A stretch of DNA of 42,120 bases, taken from contig JAFZIA010000022.1 of NCBI GenBank assembly GCA_017554605.1, forward strand, positions 1 to 42,120, written 5' to 3'. The notes under the pieces are model-generated. The model was not told the origin of the DNA. It searched no databases and saw nothing but the letters and a program-made list of their open reading frames with translations. The stretch's first letter is position 1. Each line of letters begins with the position of its first letter. Origin of the DNA: Bacteroidaceae bacterium (GTDB lineage Bacteria; Bacteroidota; Bacteroidia; Bacteroidales; Bacteroidaceae). Made by a program: the position numbers and the translations under genes. Of this stretch, positions 8,969 to 16,967 are shown one piece after another.

Positions 8969-10072
8969 ATGGCACTATACCCCAAACTAATACTCGACGC
9001 ACTGGAAAAGGTACGTTACCCGGGCAATGGCAAGAACCTTGTCGAGGCAGAAATGGTAGATGACAACATACGCATCGACGGCAACAAAGTGAGCTTCTCG
9101 CTCATCTTCGACAAGCCCACCGACCCCTTCATACGCTCGGTAGTAAAGTCGGCCGAAGCAGCGATACTCACATACGTGGGCAAGGAGGTAGAGATTGTAG
9201 GTAACATCAGCGTGGTAAGCCGTCAGGCAGCGCGTCCCGAGGTGGGAAAATTCCTGCCGCAGGTAAAGAATGTGATAGCAATATCATCGGGCAAGGGAGG
9301 CGTAGGAAAATCGACCGTATCGGCCAACCTCGCCATTGCGCTTGCACGACTGGGCTATAAGGTAGGCCTTTTGGACGCCGACATCTTCGGCCCGTCAATT
9401 CCCAAGATGTTCAGCGTAGAGGACGAGCGCCCCTACAGCGAGCACATCGACGGAAGAGACCTCATAATTCCCGTCGAAAAGTACGGAGTGAAAATTCTGT
9501 CGATAGGCTTCTTTGTCGACCCCGAACAGGCAATATTGTGGCGCGGAGGAATGGCAAGCAACGCCCTCAAGCAGCTCATTGCCGACGCCAACTGGGGCGA
9601 CCTCGACTACTTCCTCATCGACCTGCCCCCTGGTACAAGCGACATTCACCTCACAATAGTGCAGAGCCTCTCGCTCACAGGCGCAGTGGTTGTCACCACC
9701 CCGCAGCAGGTGGCGCTTGCAGCAGCCATCAAGGGTGTGAATATGTTCATCAACGATAAGGTTGCAGTGCCCATTCTGGGCGTTGTAGAGAATATGGCGT
9801 GGTTTACTCCCGCCGAGCTCCCGCAGAACAAGTACTACATTTTCGGACGCGACGGCGGCAAACGTATGGCCGAAGCCTACGGTATTCCCCTCATAGGACA
9901 GATTCCCCTTGTGCAGAGCATCTGCGAGAGCGGCGACGAGGGTCTTCCCATTGCAATGAAAGCCGACTCACCCGACGGACAAGCATTCCTTGCTCTTGCA
10001 GGCGCGTTAGTAGAAAAGACAAACAGCAGGAACAGCGAGTTGCCACCCACAAAGATTGTCGGCACACACTAA
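8969..10072 (+). CDS. Mrp/ApbC family Fe-S cluster carrier P-loop ATPase
   Basis: A 367-residue Mrp/NBP35 protein that delivers Fe-S clusters to apoproteins in an ATP-dependent way. Residues 1-90 are a MIP18/DUF59-type domain. The deviant Walker [20 protein letters not shown] begins near residue 107, followed by [15 protein letters not shown] and [12 protein letters not shown]. The start at 8969 ([15 protein letters not shown]) fits the domain boundary; the open frame begins at 8885 inside the Dabb gene. The usual C-terminal CxxC after VVENMAW is absent: the segment reads [20 protein letters not shown] see no substitute cysteine pair nearby. It is the last gene of the ilvE run, before a structured palindrome. 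Confidence 0.9.
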   Translation: MALYPKLILDALEKVRYPGNGKNLVEAEMVDDNIRIDGNKVSFSLIFDKPTDPFIRSVVKSAEAAILTYVGKEVEIVGNISVVSRQAARPEVGKFLPQVKNVIAISSGKGGVGKSTVSANLAIALARLGYKVGLLDADIFGPSIPKMFSVEDERPYSEHIDGRDLIIPVEKYGVKILSIGFFVDPEQAILWRGGMASNALKQLIADANWGDLDYFLIDLPPGTSDIHLTIVQSLSLTGAVVVTTPQQVALAAAIKGVNMFINDKVAVPILGVVENMAWFTPAELPQNKYYIFGRDGGKRMAEAYGIPLIGQIPLVQSICESGDEGLPIAMKADSPDGQAFLALAGALVEKTNSRNSELPPTKIVGTH

Positions 10073-10089
10073 GAAACGCAAATATTATT

Positions 10090-10197
10090 ACAGGAGGGTG
10101 AGCCAAAAGCCCACTTTTAGAACAAGCAGCCCCTGTCAGAATACGTTCTGATAGGGGCTGCCCTCTTTGCGAAATGACTTTTGAGTCACCCTCCTGT
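10090..10197. repeat. 108-bp nested inverted repeat (MITE-like or terminator-like)
   Basis: The outer arms ACAGGAGGGTGA (10090-10101) and TCACCCTCCTGT (10186-10197) are perfect complements. After two mismatches, CAAAAG (10104-10109) pairs with CTTTTG (10178-10183). Inside is a separate 16-bp stem, 10126-10141 against 10146-10161, with a TACG loop and one G-T wobble. No target-site duplication is obvious. It could stop ilvE-mrp transcripts, but the terminal outer arms look more like a short non-autonomous element. Confidence 0.7.
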
Positions 10198-10255
10198 TTG
10201 TTTGCATCCTCATTGTTAATAAAGCTAAAAAAAGAAGGTTCAATTTAATACTATG

Positions 10256-10288
10256 CTTGAAATTTGAATACAGCAACAACTATATTTG
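10256..10288 (+). promoter_or_regulatory. Possible promoter of the orphan secreted protein
   Basis: CTTG at 10256-10259 is followed, after 21 bases, by TATATTTG at 10281-10288, a match to TAnnTTTG. The start codon is about 190 bases downstream, so the leader would be long. Confidence 0.3.
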
Positions 10289-10476
10289 AGCAAACATTTC
10301 GAAATAAATAATAAGCAACTACTATAAAAGCAAGCTTTAAATAAAAGATTATAAAATAAAAAATTCTTCAACTAAAAAAAAGGAACTTTTTGTTTTTTTA
10401 AACAGGTATGGCAAAAATGGCATAAAAATAGATGTAGGTCCTTATATTGATGAACTTTATTAATTTTTCAATCACT

Positions 10477-11172
10477 ATGAAACGGTTTATTTTTTTTTCA
10501 TCGCTATTTCTTGTTGCATTTTTAACAGCAACAGCACAGAATTTTCCTGTTGACACAGCAAGAATAAACAAAGCATACAGAGCTTTGGAAGAAGGAACTC
10601 GCACCCTAAAGACAGAAATGGAATTTTTAGACGCTTTTCCTACAACGTGGCTGGAATTCTATCTAACATACGGTTGCTTGAGCGATGACAGCAACGATTA
10701 CATAATGTGCAGAATGTGCAACCGTCACATTAACACTCTATTCGGTCTATCGCAAATAAACGACACACTCTTATGTGAAAAGATTGTAAACATAGCAGTG
10801 GGAATGAAAGAGAGCAACGATTGTACAAGCATTTTTCAGGAGCTATTGGTCAATTACATTCTCCAGCACGAAAACACTGTACTACACTATCTCTCCAAAC
10901 TAAGAAAAGGACACCAAATGGAATTTTGGCAATTCTGTTGGTCTACTGTAACCGAGTGCAACTGGAAGGAGGTTTTTTGGGAGCTCTACAACCGTAACAA
11001 AGATGCATTTCCCGAACAAATGGAAATATCACGAACCGCCTTCAACTACTTTTACAATGGAATAAATTATCCAGAACTGCTCCCACACAACGAGGAAGAA
11101 TACCGACGTAGGTATGAAGATAAAAATTTCAGGTACCGCTTCAATGATTATATGGATTGGAGCGACAAATAG
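10477..11172 (+). CDS. Secreted protein of unknown function
   Basis: A 231-residue protein with a clear signal peptide (MKRFIFFSSLFLVAFLTATAQ). I chose the ATG at 10477 because the signal peptide starts there; an upstream ATG at 10450 would add nine residues. The mature part is mostly helical by composition, rich in aromatics and acids, with CMCRMCNRH-like cysteines in the middle (DYIMCRMCNRHINTLF) and no enzyme motif I recognise. It has TTTT-rich, AT-rich codon use relative to the mrp run. It is convergent with the sigma factor cassette, and its end (11172) and that cassette's end (11216) are only 43 bases apart. The function is unknown; helical secreted proteins beside ECF sigma genes are common in this phylum. 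Confidence 0.75.
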   Translation: MKRFIFFSSLFLVAFLTATAQNFPVDTARINKAYRALEEGTRTLKTEMEFLDAFPTTWLEFYLTYGCLSDDSNDYIMCRMCNRHINTLFGLSQINDTLLCEKIVNIAVGMKESNDCTSIFQELLVNYILQHENTVLHYLSKLRKGHQMEFWQFCWSTVTECNWKEVFWELYNRNKDAFPEQMEISRTAFNYFYNGINYPELLPHNEEEYRRRYEDKNFRYRFNDYMDWSDK

Positions 11173-11215
11173 CCATAATCCCGGCAGGATAAGACTGTCC
11201 GGGATTAGTATCACA

Positions 11216-11545
11216 TCACATAGTAAAAAGCAGCTCCGTATTCACATCATTCTGCGCTATGCTGCAACCGTTATATGCCACAGTATCCACACACGCAAAG
11301 CTGTCAAAAGGGTTATCGGTGTTATTTCCCCTCGGAACCATAATTCCCACTACAAAGCCAATGAGCGACGCTGCCACCAGCCAATAGGGTGATACCAGAC
11401 GCCTGCTCTTTGAGCGTCGCTGCCCACGAACGGGCAGAGGAGGTTGGATACCCTCCTCAAGACGGTCGCGTTCCTCGCGCAAAAGAGAGAAAATCCGTTG
11501 CGCATCCCTCTCGTTCTCCATTTCGGTAAGTTTTTTTTCTGTCAT
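11216..11545 (-). CDS. Small single-pass membrane protein, candidate anti-sigma factor
   Basis: A 109-residue protein with a charged cytoplasmic N-terminus (residues 1-52, rich in Glu, Arg and Lys), one transmembrane helix (about 54-71, YWLVAASLIGFVVGIMV) and a 38-residue outer tail with two cysteines. It starts 12 bases after the ECF sigma factor stop on the same strand, the usual place for an anti-sigma factor. It lacks the FecR domain and the zinc anti-sigma His-x3-Cys-x2-Cys motif, so this role rests on position and topology only. The gene is third in the cassette read from 13265. Confidence 0.7.
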   Translation of the reverse strand: MTEKKLTEMENERDAQRIFSLLREERDRLEEGIQPPLPVRGQRRSKSRRLVSPYWLVAASLIGFVVGIMVPRGNNTDNPFDSFACVDTVAYNGCSIAQNDVNTELLFTM

Positions 11546-11557
11546 AATTGTAATTAT

Positions 11558-12115
11558 CTAAAGATTGTACTTCTTCATTTTCTCTTTTACTGCTGCAAGA
11601 GCATAGTGCAGACGCGACTTCACCGTCCCCTCGGGAGTATCTGTTATCTGCGCAACCTCTGCTGTTGAGCGCTCCTCGATGTACCGCAGTATAAACACCT
11701 CGCGATGCGCTTGCGGCAAACGGTCTATCGCATTGTGCAGCATACGTGTCAAGAACTCCGTATCCTGTGGCAGCGGTTGTTCCTCTGTCTCTTCCTCGCT
11801 GTACAAGGAGTCGAAACGCTTGCGCACCTCGCGACGGCGCAACTCATTCTTGCATATATTGTAGGCTATCGAGTAGAGCCAAGCAGTAAAACCCTCTCCA
11901 TTATAATGCTGCCGATGCTCATATACGCGTATGAAAAGTTCCTGCACATAGTCCTTGGACTCATCAATGCTACAGGCGAGCATTCGCACAAAAAATCCGC
12001 ACAAGCGCCTGGCGTAACGGGTATAAAGGGCATTATAAGCAACATCGTCGCCCTCTGAGGCAGAGAGCATAAGAACCTCGTCGCTCACTGTTTCACTCCT
12101 TGAGTTCGTGCTCAT
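11558..12115 (-). CDS. ECF-type RNA polymerase sigma factor
   Basis: A 185-residue sigma-70 family protein of ECF type. Region 2 covers about residues 25-95 (DVAYNALYTRYARRLCGFF, KDYVQELFIRVYEH, FTAWLYSIAYNICKNELRRR). Region 4 covers about 128-180 (AIDRLPQAHREVFILRYIEE, then EVAQITDTPEGTVKSRLHYA as the helix-turn-helix). Regions 1 and 3 are missing, as expected. It would direct RNA polymerase to a small regulon. Its start codon lies inside the end of the upstream 390-residue gene (23-base overlap), implying translational coupling. The small membrane protein 12 bases downstream is its likely regulator. Confidence 0.93.
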   Translation of the reverse strand: MSTNSRSETVSDEVLMLSASEGDDVAYNALYTRYARRLCGFFVRMLACSIDESKDYVQELFIRVYEHRQHYNGEGFTAWLYSIAYNICKNELRRREVRKRFDSLYSEEETEEQPLPQDTEFLTRMLHNAIDRLPQAHREVFILRYIEERSTAEVAQITDTPEGTVKSRLHYALAAVKEKMKKYNL

Positions 12116-13265
12116 AATAATACACTCTTAGCTGTTCGTCAATAGCTTTATTCTTGCTCACAATACCCCGCAACAGCGAATACAAGCGTTGGTACTCATT
12201 CTGCTTGCCACACTCCTTGTAGTACCGCAGCAACGATTTGAAGGCTGTAATATAGTTCATCTTTATCCTCTCGTATAATGGATATTCATAGGAGAGATCC
12301 TCCCTAAGATAATCGAGCAAATAAACCTCCTCGAAATTACGCCTTTTCACCGCTGTATTGTCGTAGGGAACTGTGCTGTAACGGAACACAAGCCCCTCGC
12401 AGTAGAGCTTATCGGTGAACGAGGGCAGTTTACTGGTAGATGCGTAATAGGCGGGACGGTTACATCGTTCTATTATATAGAGACAAGCCTCCTCGTTGCT
12501 GATGTATTTACCCGTCCCATTATCGTAGCCCACATTGGCACTTATTGGTTCAATGCCTAATCTACGGCAGATATAATCGCGATACTCCTTGATGTAAAGC
12601 AGCGGAGCACTCACCGTCACAATATTGCCAAAAAGCCCCTTTGCGTGCTGCAATATAAGATAGGCATACGTGGGGGTATCGCCCGTTGAAAAGACCACGG
12701 CATTCTGCGGCAAGCCGGCAAGCTCGTTGTAGAAGTGATTGAGCGTTCCCGACGGAAAATCGCCGTTCTTGTACCAGCGTCGGCAAACATCGGCAATGAG
12801 AGCCTCTTCCTCGGGGTGTTCCATAAGCAGGTAAGCCACATACTTTTCGTAGAACTCCTCCCTGTGAAGATTATTCTTTACCGTCTCTAACACCTTAGGC
12901 GATATTCTGTTGCAATCGGGGTGTCCCGCTCCTTTCATATAGAACTCCATAACGTAGCGCGTTGGAGAATCGGGCATTGTGGCAATGAGCCTTTCGAGCG
13001 CCTCACTGCGTTGCTTTTTTGCAAGGGACTGCTCGTCAACGTCGCAAAGCTCCACAGCATAGTGCAGCGCCGTAAGATAATTTATCCAAGCATTCTCATC
13101 GGTACTGTTCTTATCAATTTCCCGCTGCCACAATGTGGCCTGCCTTTGATACCACTCCTTTGTTTCTCTCACTCTTACTATGCTCTCTATCTTTTGCGGA
13201 AGCTCTGTTTGTGCCGATAGCGTGTATGCGCATAATAGAAGCGCAAATGTCATTAACTTTTTCAT
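12093..13265 (-). CDS. Secreted protein with a tail resembling the soluble part of DUF2723 proteins
   Basis: A 390-residue protein. The start at 13265 is chosen because a signal peptide (MKKLMTFALLLCAYTLSAQ) begins there; an extra 27 residues would be non-hydrophobic. The N-terminal half looks like a helical-repeat fold. Around residues 180-215 the segment AVVFSTGDTPTYAYLILQHA, then NIVTVSAPLLYIKEYRDYI, resembles the (FTNGDNDT...Y...V.VVN.SLL...WY) segment following the membrane domain of DUF2723 proteins. That resemblance is from memory. The gene overlaps the ECF sigma gene by 23 bases and is probably first in that operon. It could sense or respond to an envelope signal; no enzymatic role is assigned. 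Confidence 0.75.
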   Translation of the reverse strand: MKKLMTFALLLCAYTLSAQTELPQKIESIVRVRETKEWYQRQATLWQREIDKNSTDENAWINYLTALHYAVELCDVDEQSLAKKQRSEALERLIATMPDSPTRYVMEFYMKGAGHPDCNRISPKVLETVKNNLHREEFYEKYVAYLLMEHPEEEALIADVCRRWYKNGDFPSGTLNHFYNELAGLPQNAVVFSTGDTPTYAYLILQHAKGLFGNIVTVSAPLLYIKEYRDYICRRLGIEPISANVGYDNGTGKYISNEEACLYIIERCNRPAYYASTSKLPSFTDKLYCEGLVFRYSTVPYDNTAVKRRNFEEVYLLDYLREDLSYEYPLYERIKMNYITAFKSLLRYYKECGKQNEYQRLYSLLRGIVSKNKAIDEQLRVYYYEHELKE

Positions 13266-13327
13266 TCCAATACTTTTGTTAGTAAATAATCTCTGTTCAA
13301 TAAGACGTCTCACTGTGCTATACACGC

Positions 13328-13362
13328 AAAAGCTCTCCTGGTTCAATTCCAGGAGAGCTTTT
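13328..13362. terminator. Bidirectional hairpin terminator
   Basis: AAAAGCTCTCCTGG (13328-13341) and CCAGGAGAGCTTTT (13349-13362) form a perfect 14-bp stem with a 7-base loop. T runs follow on both strands. It follows the Imm17-like gene (stop at 13387, minus), so it most likely ends the lpxK-to-Imm17 transcript. Confidence 0.8.
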
Positions 13363-13386
13363 TTATGAATATCCCAAAAAGGGTGA

Positions 13387-13608
13387 TTACACCGATGCCT
13401 TTACGTGATAGTAGAAATATACGGCAGCAACGATAAACAGCACGCCTAATGCCCCGTAGAGCCACCGGCTTTTACTGCGCCCCAAGCGCCGTACCACCGG
13501 CGCAGCATTGTCCGATGCAAAGAACCACTCCCAGTTGCACATTGCCGCCAGCAGAGCCAACAGGCCCGCAAGCAGAAAGAGCACCTGTATCACATTGTGC
13601 AGTATCAT
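13387..13608 (-). CDS. Imm17-like small two-helix membrane protein
   Basis: A 73-residue protein with two transmembrane helices (about 4-24 and 49-68). Between them is the segment NWEWFFASDNAAPVVRRLGR. The NW-WFF...NA...VR..GR pattern and the size match the Imm17 family (two-helix predicted immunity proteins, mostly in Bacteroidetes) as I remember it. No polymorphic toxin gene lies nearby. Its ATG (13606-13608) directly abuts the thiL stop codon, so it is a coupled part of the lpxK-PNP-thiL operon. That position suggests either a stray immunity gene or a domesticated envelope role. The family call is by pattern, not by search. Confidence 0.65.
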   Translation of the reverse strand: MILHNVIQVLFLLAGLLALLAAMCNWEWFFASDNAAPVVRRLGRSKSRWLYGALGVLFIVAAVYFYYHVKASV

Positions 13609-14649
13609 TTATTCGGCACCTTCTGTTACCCAACCCTGTGCCTTGAGCTCCATCTCGGCTCCGTCGCGTGTAATCATAGCCTTACCCATTGAGGGAGCTA
13701 CAATGTGGCCTATGATGTGTACGTCCTTCATCGAGGCAACCTTCTCGTGGTCGGCAATGGGCACGGTGAAGAGCAGTTCATAGTCGTCGCCACCGTTGAG
13801 TGCACAGGTCATCACGTTCATATTGAGTTCCTCGGCCATTATCGCAGTCTGGTAGTCGATGGGGATACGCTCCTCATATATACGACAACCCACGTTGCTC
13901 TGCTTGCAGATGTGCATAAGCTCCGAAGATAGTCCGTCGGATATATCCATCATTGCAGTGGGAACGACCTTCTCCTCGCGCAGACGCTCAATAATATCCT
14001 TGCGCGCCTCGGGTTTGAGCTGACGCTCAAGGATATACTCCTTACCCGCAAAGTCGGGTTGCATATCCTTTCCAGCCGTCGCAATTTTCTCGCGCTCGAG
14101 CAACTGCAATCCCATATATGCAGCGCCAAGATTGCCACTCACACATATAAGGTCGGTTTCCTTTGCTCCGCTGCGCTTTATTGACGTCCCTTTGGGAGCA
14201 GAGCCTATGACGGTTATGCTTATTGCCATTCCTGTAAGCGACGCCGATGTATCGCCACCTACAATATCGACACCCTGCTGTGAGCAGGCGAGTTTCACTC
14301 CACGATAAAAATCCTCGACATCCTCTATACAGAATTTCTTGCTCAATGCCAGCGACACTGTAATCTGCTTGGGAGTGCCGTTCATTGCATATATGTCGGA
14401 GAAATTGACCATCGCTGCCTTATATCCCAAATGCATCAGCGGGAAGTAGGTGAGGTCAAAGTGTATGCCCTCCATCAGTAGGTCGGTACTCACAAGAATC
14501 TCCTCGTCGGCACTGTAGGCAAGAATTGCAGCATCATCGCCCACTGCTGCCAGCGTCTCCTTGTTCACAATCTTTATATCGGCTGTAAGACGCTCTATCA
14601 GCCCGAACTCACCGACGGTAGATATTTCGGTTCTGTTGTTTGTGTTCAT
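13609..14649 (-). CDS. thiL: Thiamine-monophosphate kinase
   Basis: A 346-residue ThiL of the PurM/ThiL ATP-binding superfamily. It phosphorylates thiamine monophosphate to TPP, the last step of de novo synthesis. The N-terminus has FGLIERLTADI and VGDDAAILAY, followed by VSTDLLMEGIHFDLTYFP near residue 53. The conserved LGYKAAMVNFSDIYAMNGTP and VGGDTSAS motifs follow, with MMDISDGLSSELMHIC near 215 and GGDDYELLFTVP near 285. All key motifs are intact. It lies third in a minus-strand operon after lpxK and PNP. A small hairpin sits in the 63-base gap to the PNP gene (14671-14686). It complements the salvage kinase at 41444. Confidence 0.96.
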   Translation of the reverse strand: MNTNNRTEISTVGEFGLIERLTADIKIVNKETLAAVGDDAAILAYSADEEILVSTDLLMEGIHFDLTYFPLMHLGYKAAMVNFSDIYAMNGTPKQITVSLALSKKFCIEDVEDFYRGVKLACSQQGVDIVGGDTSASLTGMAISITVIGSAPKGTSIKRSGAKETDLICVSGNLGAAYMGLQLLEREKIATAGKDMQPDFAGKEYILERQLKPEARKDIIERLREEKVVPTAMMDISDGLSSELMHICKQSNVGCRIYEERIPIDYQTAIMAEELNMNVMTCALNGGDDYELLFTVPIADHEKVASMKDVHIIGHIVAPSMGKAMITRDGAEMELKAQGWVTEGAE

Positions 14650-14712
14650 AGTTGTATAATATGCCCCGCACTCGTCCTGCGACGAGGCGAGGCAACCTGT
14701 TTGTTTATGTTA

Positions 14713-15522
14713 TTACGCTCTGTTGACTATCTCGCGGAAGATTGTTGTCATACGTGGCTGTGCCTCGTCGGCAGCCTTCTGCACCTCCTCGTGGCTCACC
14801 TCAACTACAACACCCTCAATGCCAAGGTCGGTGATAACCGAAATGCCGAACACCCTTATTCCGCAGTGGCGTGCCACGATAACCTCGGGCACTGTAGACA
14901 TACCCACTGCATCGCCACCCATTCGGCGGAACATCACATACTCGGCGGGAGTCTCGAAAGTAGGTCCTTGTGTACCAAGATATACACCCTCGACCACGCG
15001 TATACCCTTTTCGGCTGCAATCTCCTTGGCCATTGCAATGAGCTCGGGGCTGTATGTCTTGCTCATATCGGGGAAACGGTCGCCGTATGGAATGTTCTTT
15101 CCACGCAAGGGATGCTCGGGGAAGGTATTTATGTGGTCGGTGATAATCATAAGGTCGCCGATGAGGAAGTCGGGGTTCATACCTCCGGCTGCATTAGAGA
15201 CAAAAAGAGTCTTTATGCCAAGCTCGCGCATCACTCTCACGGGGAATGTAACCTCCTTCATCGAGTAGCCCTCGTAATAGTGGAAACGTCCCTGCATTGC
15301 CATAATCTCCTTGTCGCCCAACTTACCGAAAATGAGCTTACCCGAGTGACCCTCGACTGTAGAGAGGGGGAAATTGGGAATATCCTTATACTCAATCTCG
15401 TATTTGTCGGTAATCTCGTTAACCAGGCTGCCGAGTCCTGTACCAAGGATTATTGCAGTCTCGGGAGCTGTTGTCATCCTGCTCTTAAGGAACGATGCTG
15501 TCTCTTGAATTTTCTGTAACAT
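14713..15522 (-). CDS. Purine-nucleoside phosphorylase (trimeric PNP type)
   Basis: A 269-residue class-I-fold PNP of the trimeric family, cleaving purine nucleosides with phosphate to base and ribose 1-phosphate. Motifs include [13 protein letters not shown] near residue 25, the His of [20 protein letters not shown], and [20 protein letters not shown] with the active-site Glu. [18 protein letters not shown] follows. At the purine-recognition position, where human PNP has Asn243 (SLITN), this protein has Asp (ISVITD). The gene overlaps lpxK by 38 bases and precedes thiL. It could be annotated punA or pnp; I leave the symbol blank because substrate preference is uncertain. Confidence 0.93.
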   Translation of the reverse strand: MLQKIQETASFLKSRMTTAPETAIILGTGLGSLVNEITDKYEIEYKDIPNFPLSTVEGHSGKLIFGKLGDKEIMAMQGRFHYYEGYSMKEVTFPVRVMRELGIKTLFVSNAAGGMNPDFLIGDLMIITDHINTFPEHPLRGKNIPYGDRFPDMSKTYSPELIAMAKEIAAEKGIRVVEGVYLGTQGPTFETPAEYVMFRRMGGDAVGMSTVPEVIVARHCGIRVFGISVITDLGIEGVVVEVSHEEVQKAADEAQPRMTTIFREIVNRA

Positions 15523-16564
15523 AATCTGATATTTTTTTGTTTAACAAATTTTCTTCGTTGTTTAAAATCTCAACCTCTATGGGCATCACGTATGCCCTAT
15601 TTTTTATAATGTGCGGCAAAGTGCTGTATGAGGCAAGCCTTGCGGCATCTTTTTCTGTTGTTACCATTATGCCGCCGTTGCCCATCGACGCCAAGGCAGC
15701 TGCAATCCCGTCGAGCTCGGCAGGCGAGAAGTTATGATGGTCGGCATATTGCATAAGGCGGACATTCGCACCGCGCCTCTCGAGCTCGGCTTTGAGCGGT
15801 TCGGGCTTTGCTATTCCCGTCACAAGCAGCACATTGCTCTCCTTGCCTATTGGCACTGCTGGTGCAGCCTGCAAGGGAAAGAGCGGATAGTGCTCACCGT
15901 AGCGCATTGTCGAGAAGAACACTGGTACTTCCTTTATCGCTGCAAGCAGCTTTTTTATCTGCATCTGCTCGTCACAACCAAGTTCGCGGGGCGATTTTGT
16001 GACAATTACAATATCGGCTCTCTCCACCCCCTGTATCGACTCACGCATACGTCCGAACGGAAGCACCGCATCGCGCCAAATGGGGCGGTTGTAGTCAATG
16101 AGCAGAATGTTCATACCCGCCTCGACGTAGCGATGCTGGTAGGCGTCATCGAGCAGAATCACATCGGGCTCTTTCTTTCGGGATAGAAGAGCAAGAATCC
16201 CGTGTACACGATTCTCGTCAACCGCCACAGTTACATCGGGGAACTTACTGTGCATCTGATAAGGCTCGTCGCCCAACTGCTGCATTGTCACTTTTTCATC
16301 GGCAATGACATACCCGCGGCTCTTACGGCCGTAACCGCGACTCAGCACAGCAAGCCGATACTTATCTTTGAGCAACCTTATAAGGTACTCGGTGTGCGGA
16401 GTCTTACCCGTTCCACCCACCGTGATATTGCCGACACATATTACAGGAAGGTCGAAGCAACGGCTCAAGAGCAGCCTTTTGTCGAACGCCCTGTTCCGCA
16501 TCCACGTTACCCAATGATAGGGGTTAACAGCGTTAAGCAGACGATATTTTACATCACAATGCAT
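15485..16564 (-). CDS. lpxK: Tetraacyldisaccharide 4'-kinase (lipid A synthesis)
   Basis: A 359-residue LpxK, which phosphorylates the 4'-position of the lipid A disaccharide at the inner membrane. The Walker A-type motif [18 protein letters not shown] is near residue 45, with [12 protein letters not shown] after it. The Asp/His catalytic region [22 protein letters not shown] is near 138. The N-terminal segment ([20 protein letters not shown]) suits the membrane-associated lead. Length is normal. It is first in the operon lpxK-PNP-thiL-Imm17-like, and its last 38 bases overlap the PNP start. The divergent tRNA-Ser/exbB unit begins on the other side. Confidence 0.95.
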   Translation of the reverse strand: MHCDVKYRLLNAVNPYHWVTWMRNRAFDKRLLLSRCFDLPVICVGNITVGGTGKTPHTEYLIRLLKDKYRLAVLSRGYGRKSRGYVIADEKVTMQQLGDEPYQMHSKFPDVTVAVDENRVHGILALLSRKKEPDVILLDDAYQHRYVEAGMNILLIDYNRPIWRDAVLPFGRMRESIQGVERADIVIVTKSPRELGCDEQMQIKKLLAAIKEVPVFFSTMRYGEHYPLFPLQAAPAVPIGKESNVLLVTGIAKPEPLKAELERRGANVRLMQYADHHNFSPAELDGIAAALASMGNGGIMVTTEKDAARLASYSTLPHIIKNRAYVMPIEVEILNNEENLLNKKISDYVTENSRDSIVP

Positions 16565-16739
16565 AGCGTATTCATTATTTAGATGCGAAAATAACTAAAA
16601 CTTATCAATTAACCGAATTTTTTCTTTTCTGTTTGTTAAAAAATAAGTCTTATTACTTTTTAACCGCTGTTTTTAATATGTTTTTACATTTTAAGCAAAG
16701 GTTTTTTATCAAACGTTCAATTGTTTGAAAAAAAAAGAT

Positions 16740-16747
16740 TATTTTTG
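16740..16747 (+). promoter_or_regulatory. Possible -7 element for tRNA-Ser and the exbB operon
   Basis: TATTTTTG fits TAnnTTTG and sits 80 bases before the tRNA. The nearest TTTG (16724-16727) is only 12 bases upstream, shorter than the usual 19-21, so the assignment is weak. The rest of the 262-base gap after lpxK is AT-rich with no gene. Confidence 0.3.
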
Positions 16748-16826
16748 CCCGAAATTGGTGTGCAGTTTACTTTTTTATTGTAACTTGCAACGGTTTATTG
16801 AGGTGCAACCCCCAAGAATAAACTAA

Positions 16827-16917
16827 GGAAAGATGCTCGAGTGGTTGAAGAGGCACGCCTGGAAAGCGTGTATACGCCAAAAGCGTATCGGGGGTTCGAA
16901 TCCCCCTCTTTCCGCCA
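16827..16917 (+). tRNA. tRNA-Ser (anticodon GGA)
   Basis: A 91-base class II tRNA with an encoded CCA end. The acceptor stem GGAAAGA pairs with TCTTTCC. The anticodon loop CTGGAAA gives GGA. A long variable arm (TATACGCCAAAAGCGTAT) is typical of tRNA-Ser, and the T loop is GGTTCGAATCC. No terminator separates it from exbB, 50 bases downstream. Confidence 0.97.
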
Positions 16918-16967
16918 AAGAACGAATTACTAACTTAAAAATAATCAATTTCTAAAAACTTACAAAC

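Larger units (their letters stand above)
10073..10476. other. 404-bp intergenic gap: nested palindrome then AT-rich leader
   Basis: The left part (10090-10197) is a nested inverted repeat, listed separately. From 10200 the DNA becomes very AT-rich, with long A runs. A near-consensus promoter for the orphan gene lies at 10256-10288. No gene-like reading frame is visible. Confidence 0.6.

Noticed and set aside
14701-15519. A 272-codon plus-strand frame opposite PNP
   Set aside because: It mirrors the PNP coding sequence; the composition (Cys, His and Leu-rich) is that of an antisense shadow.
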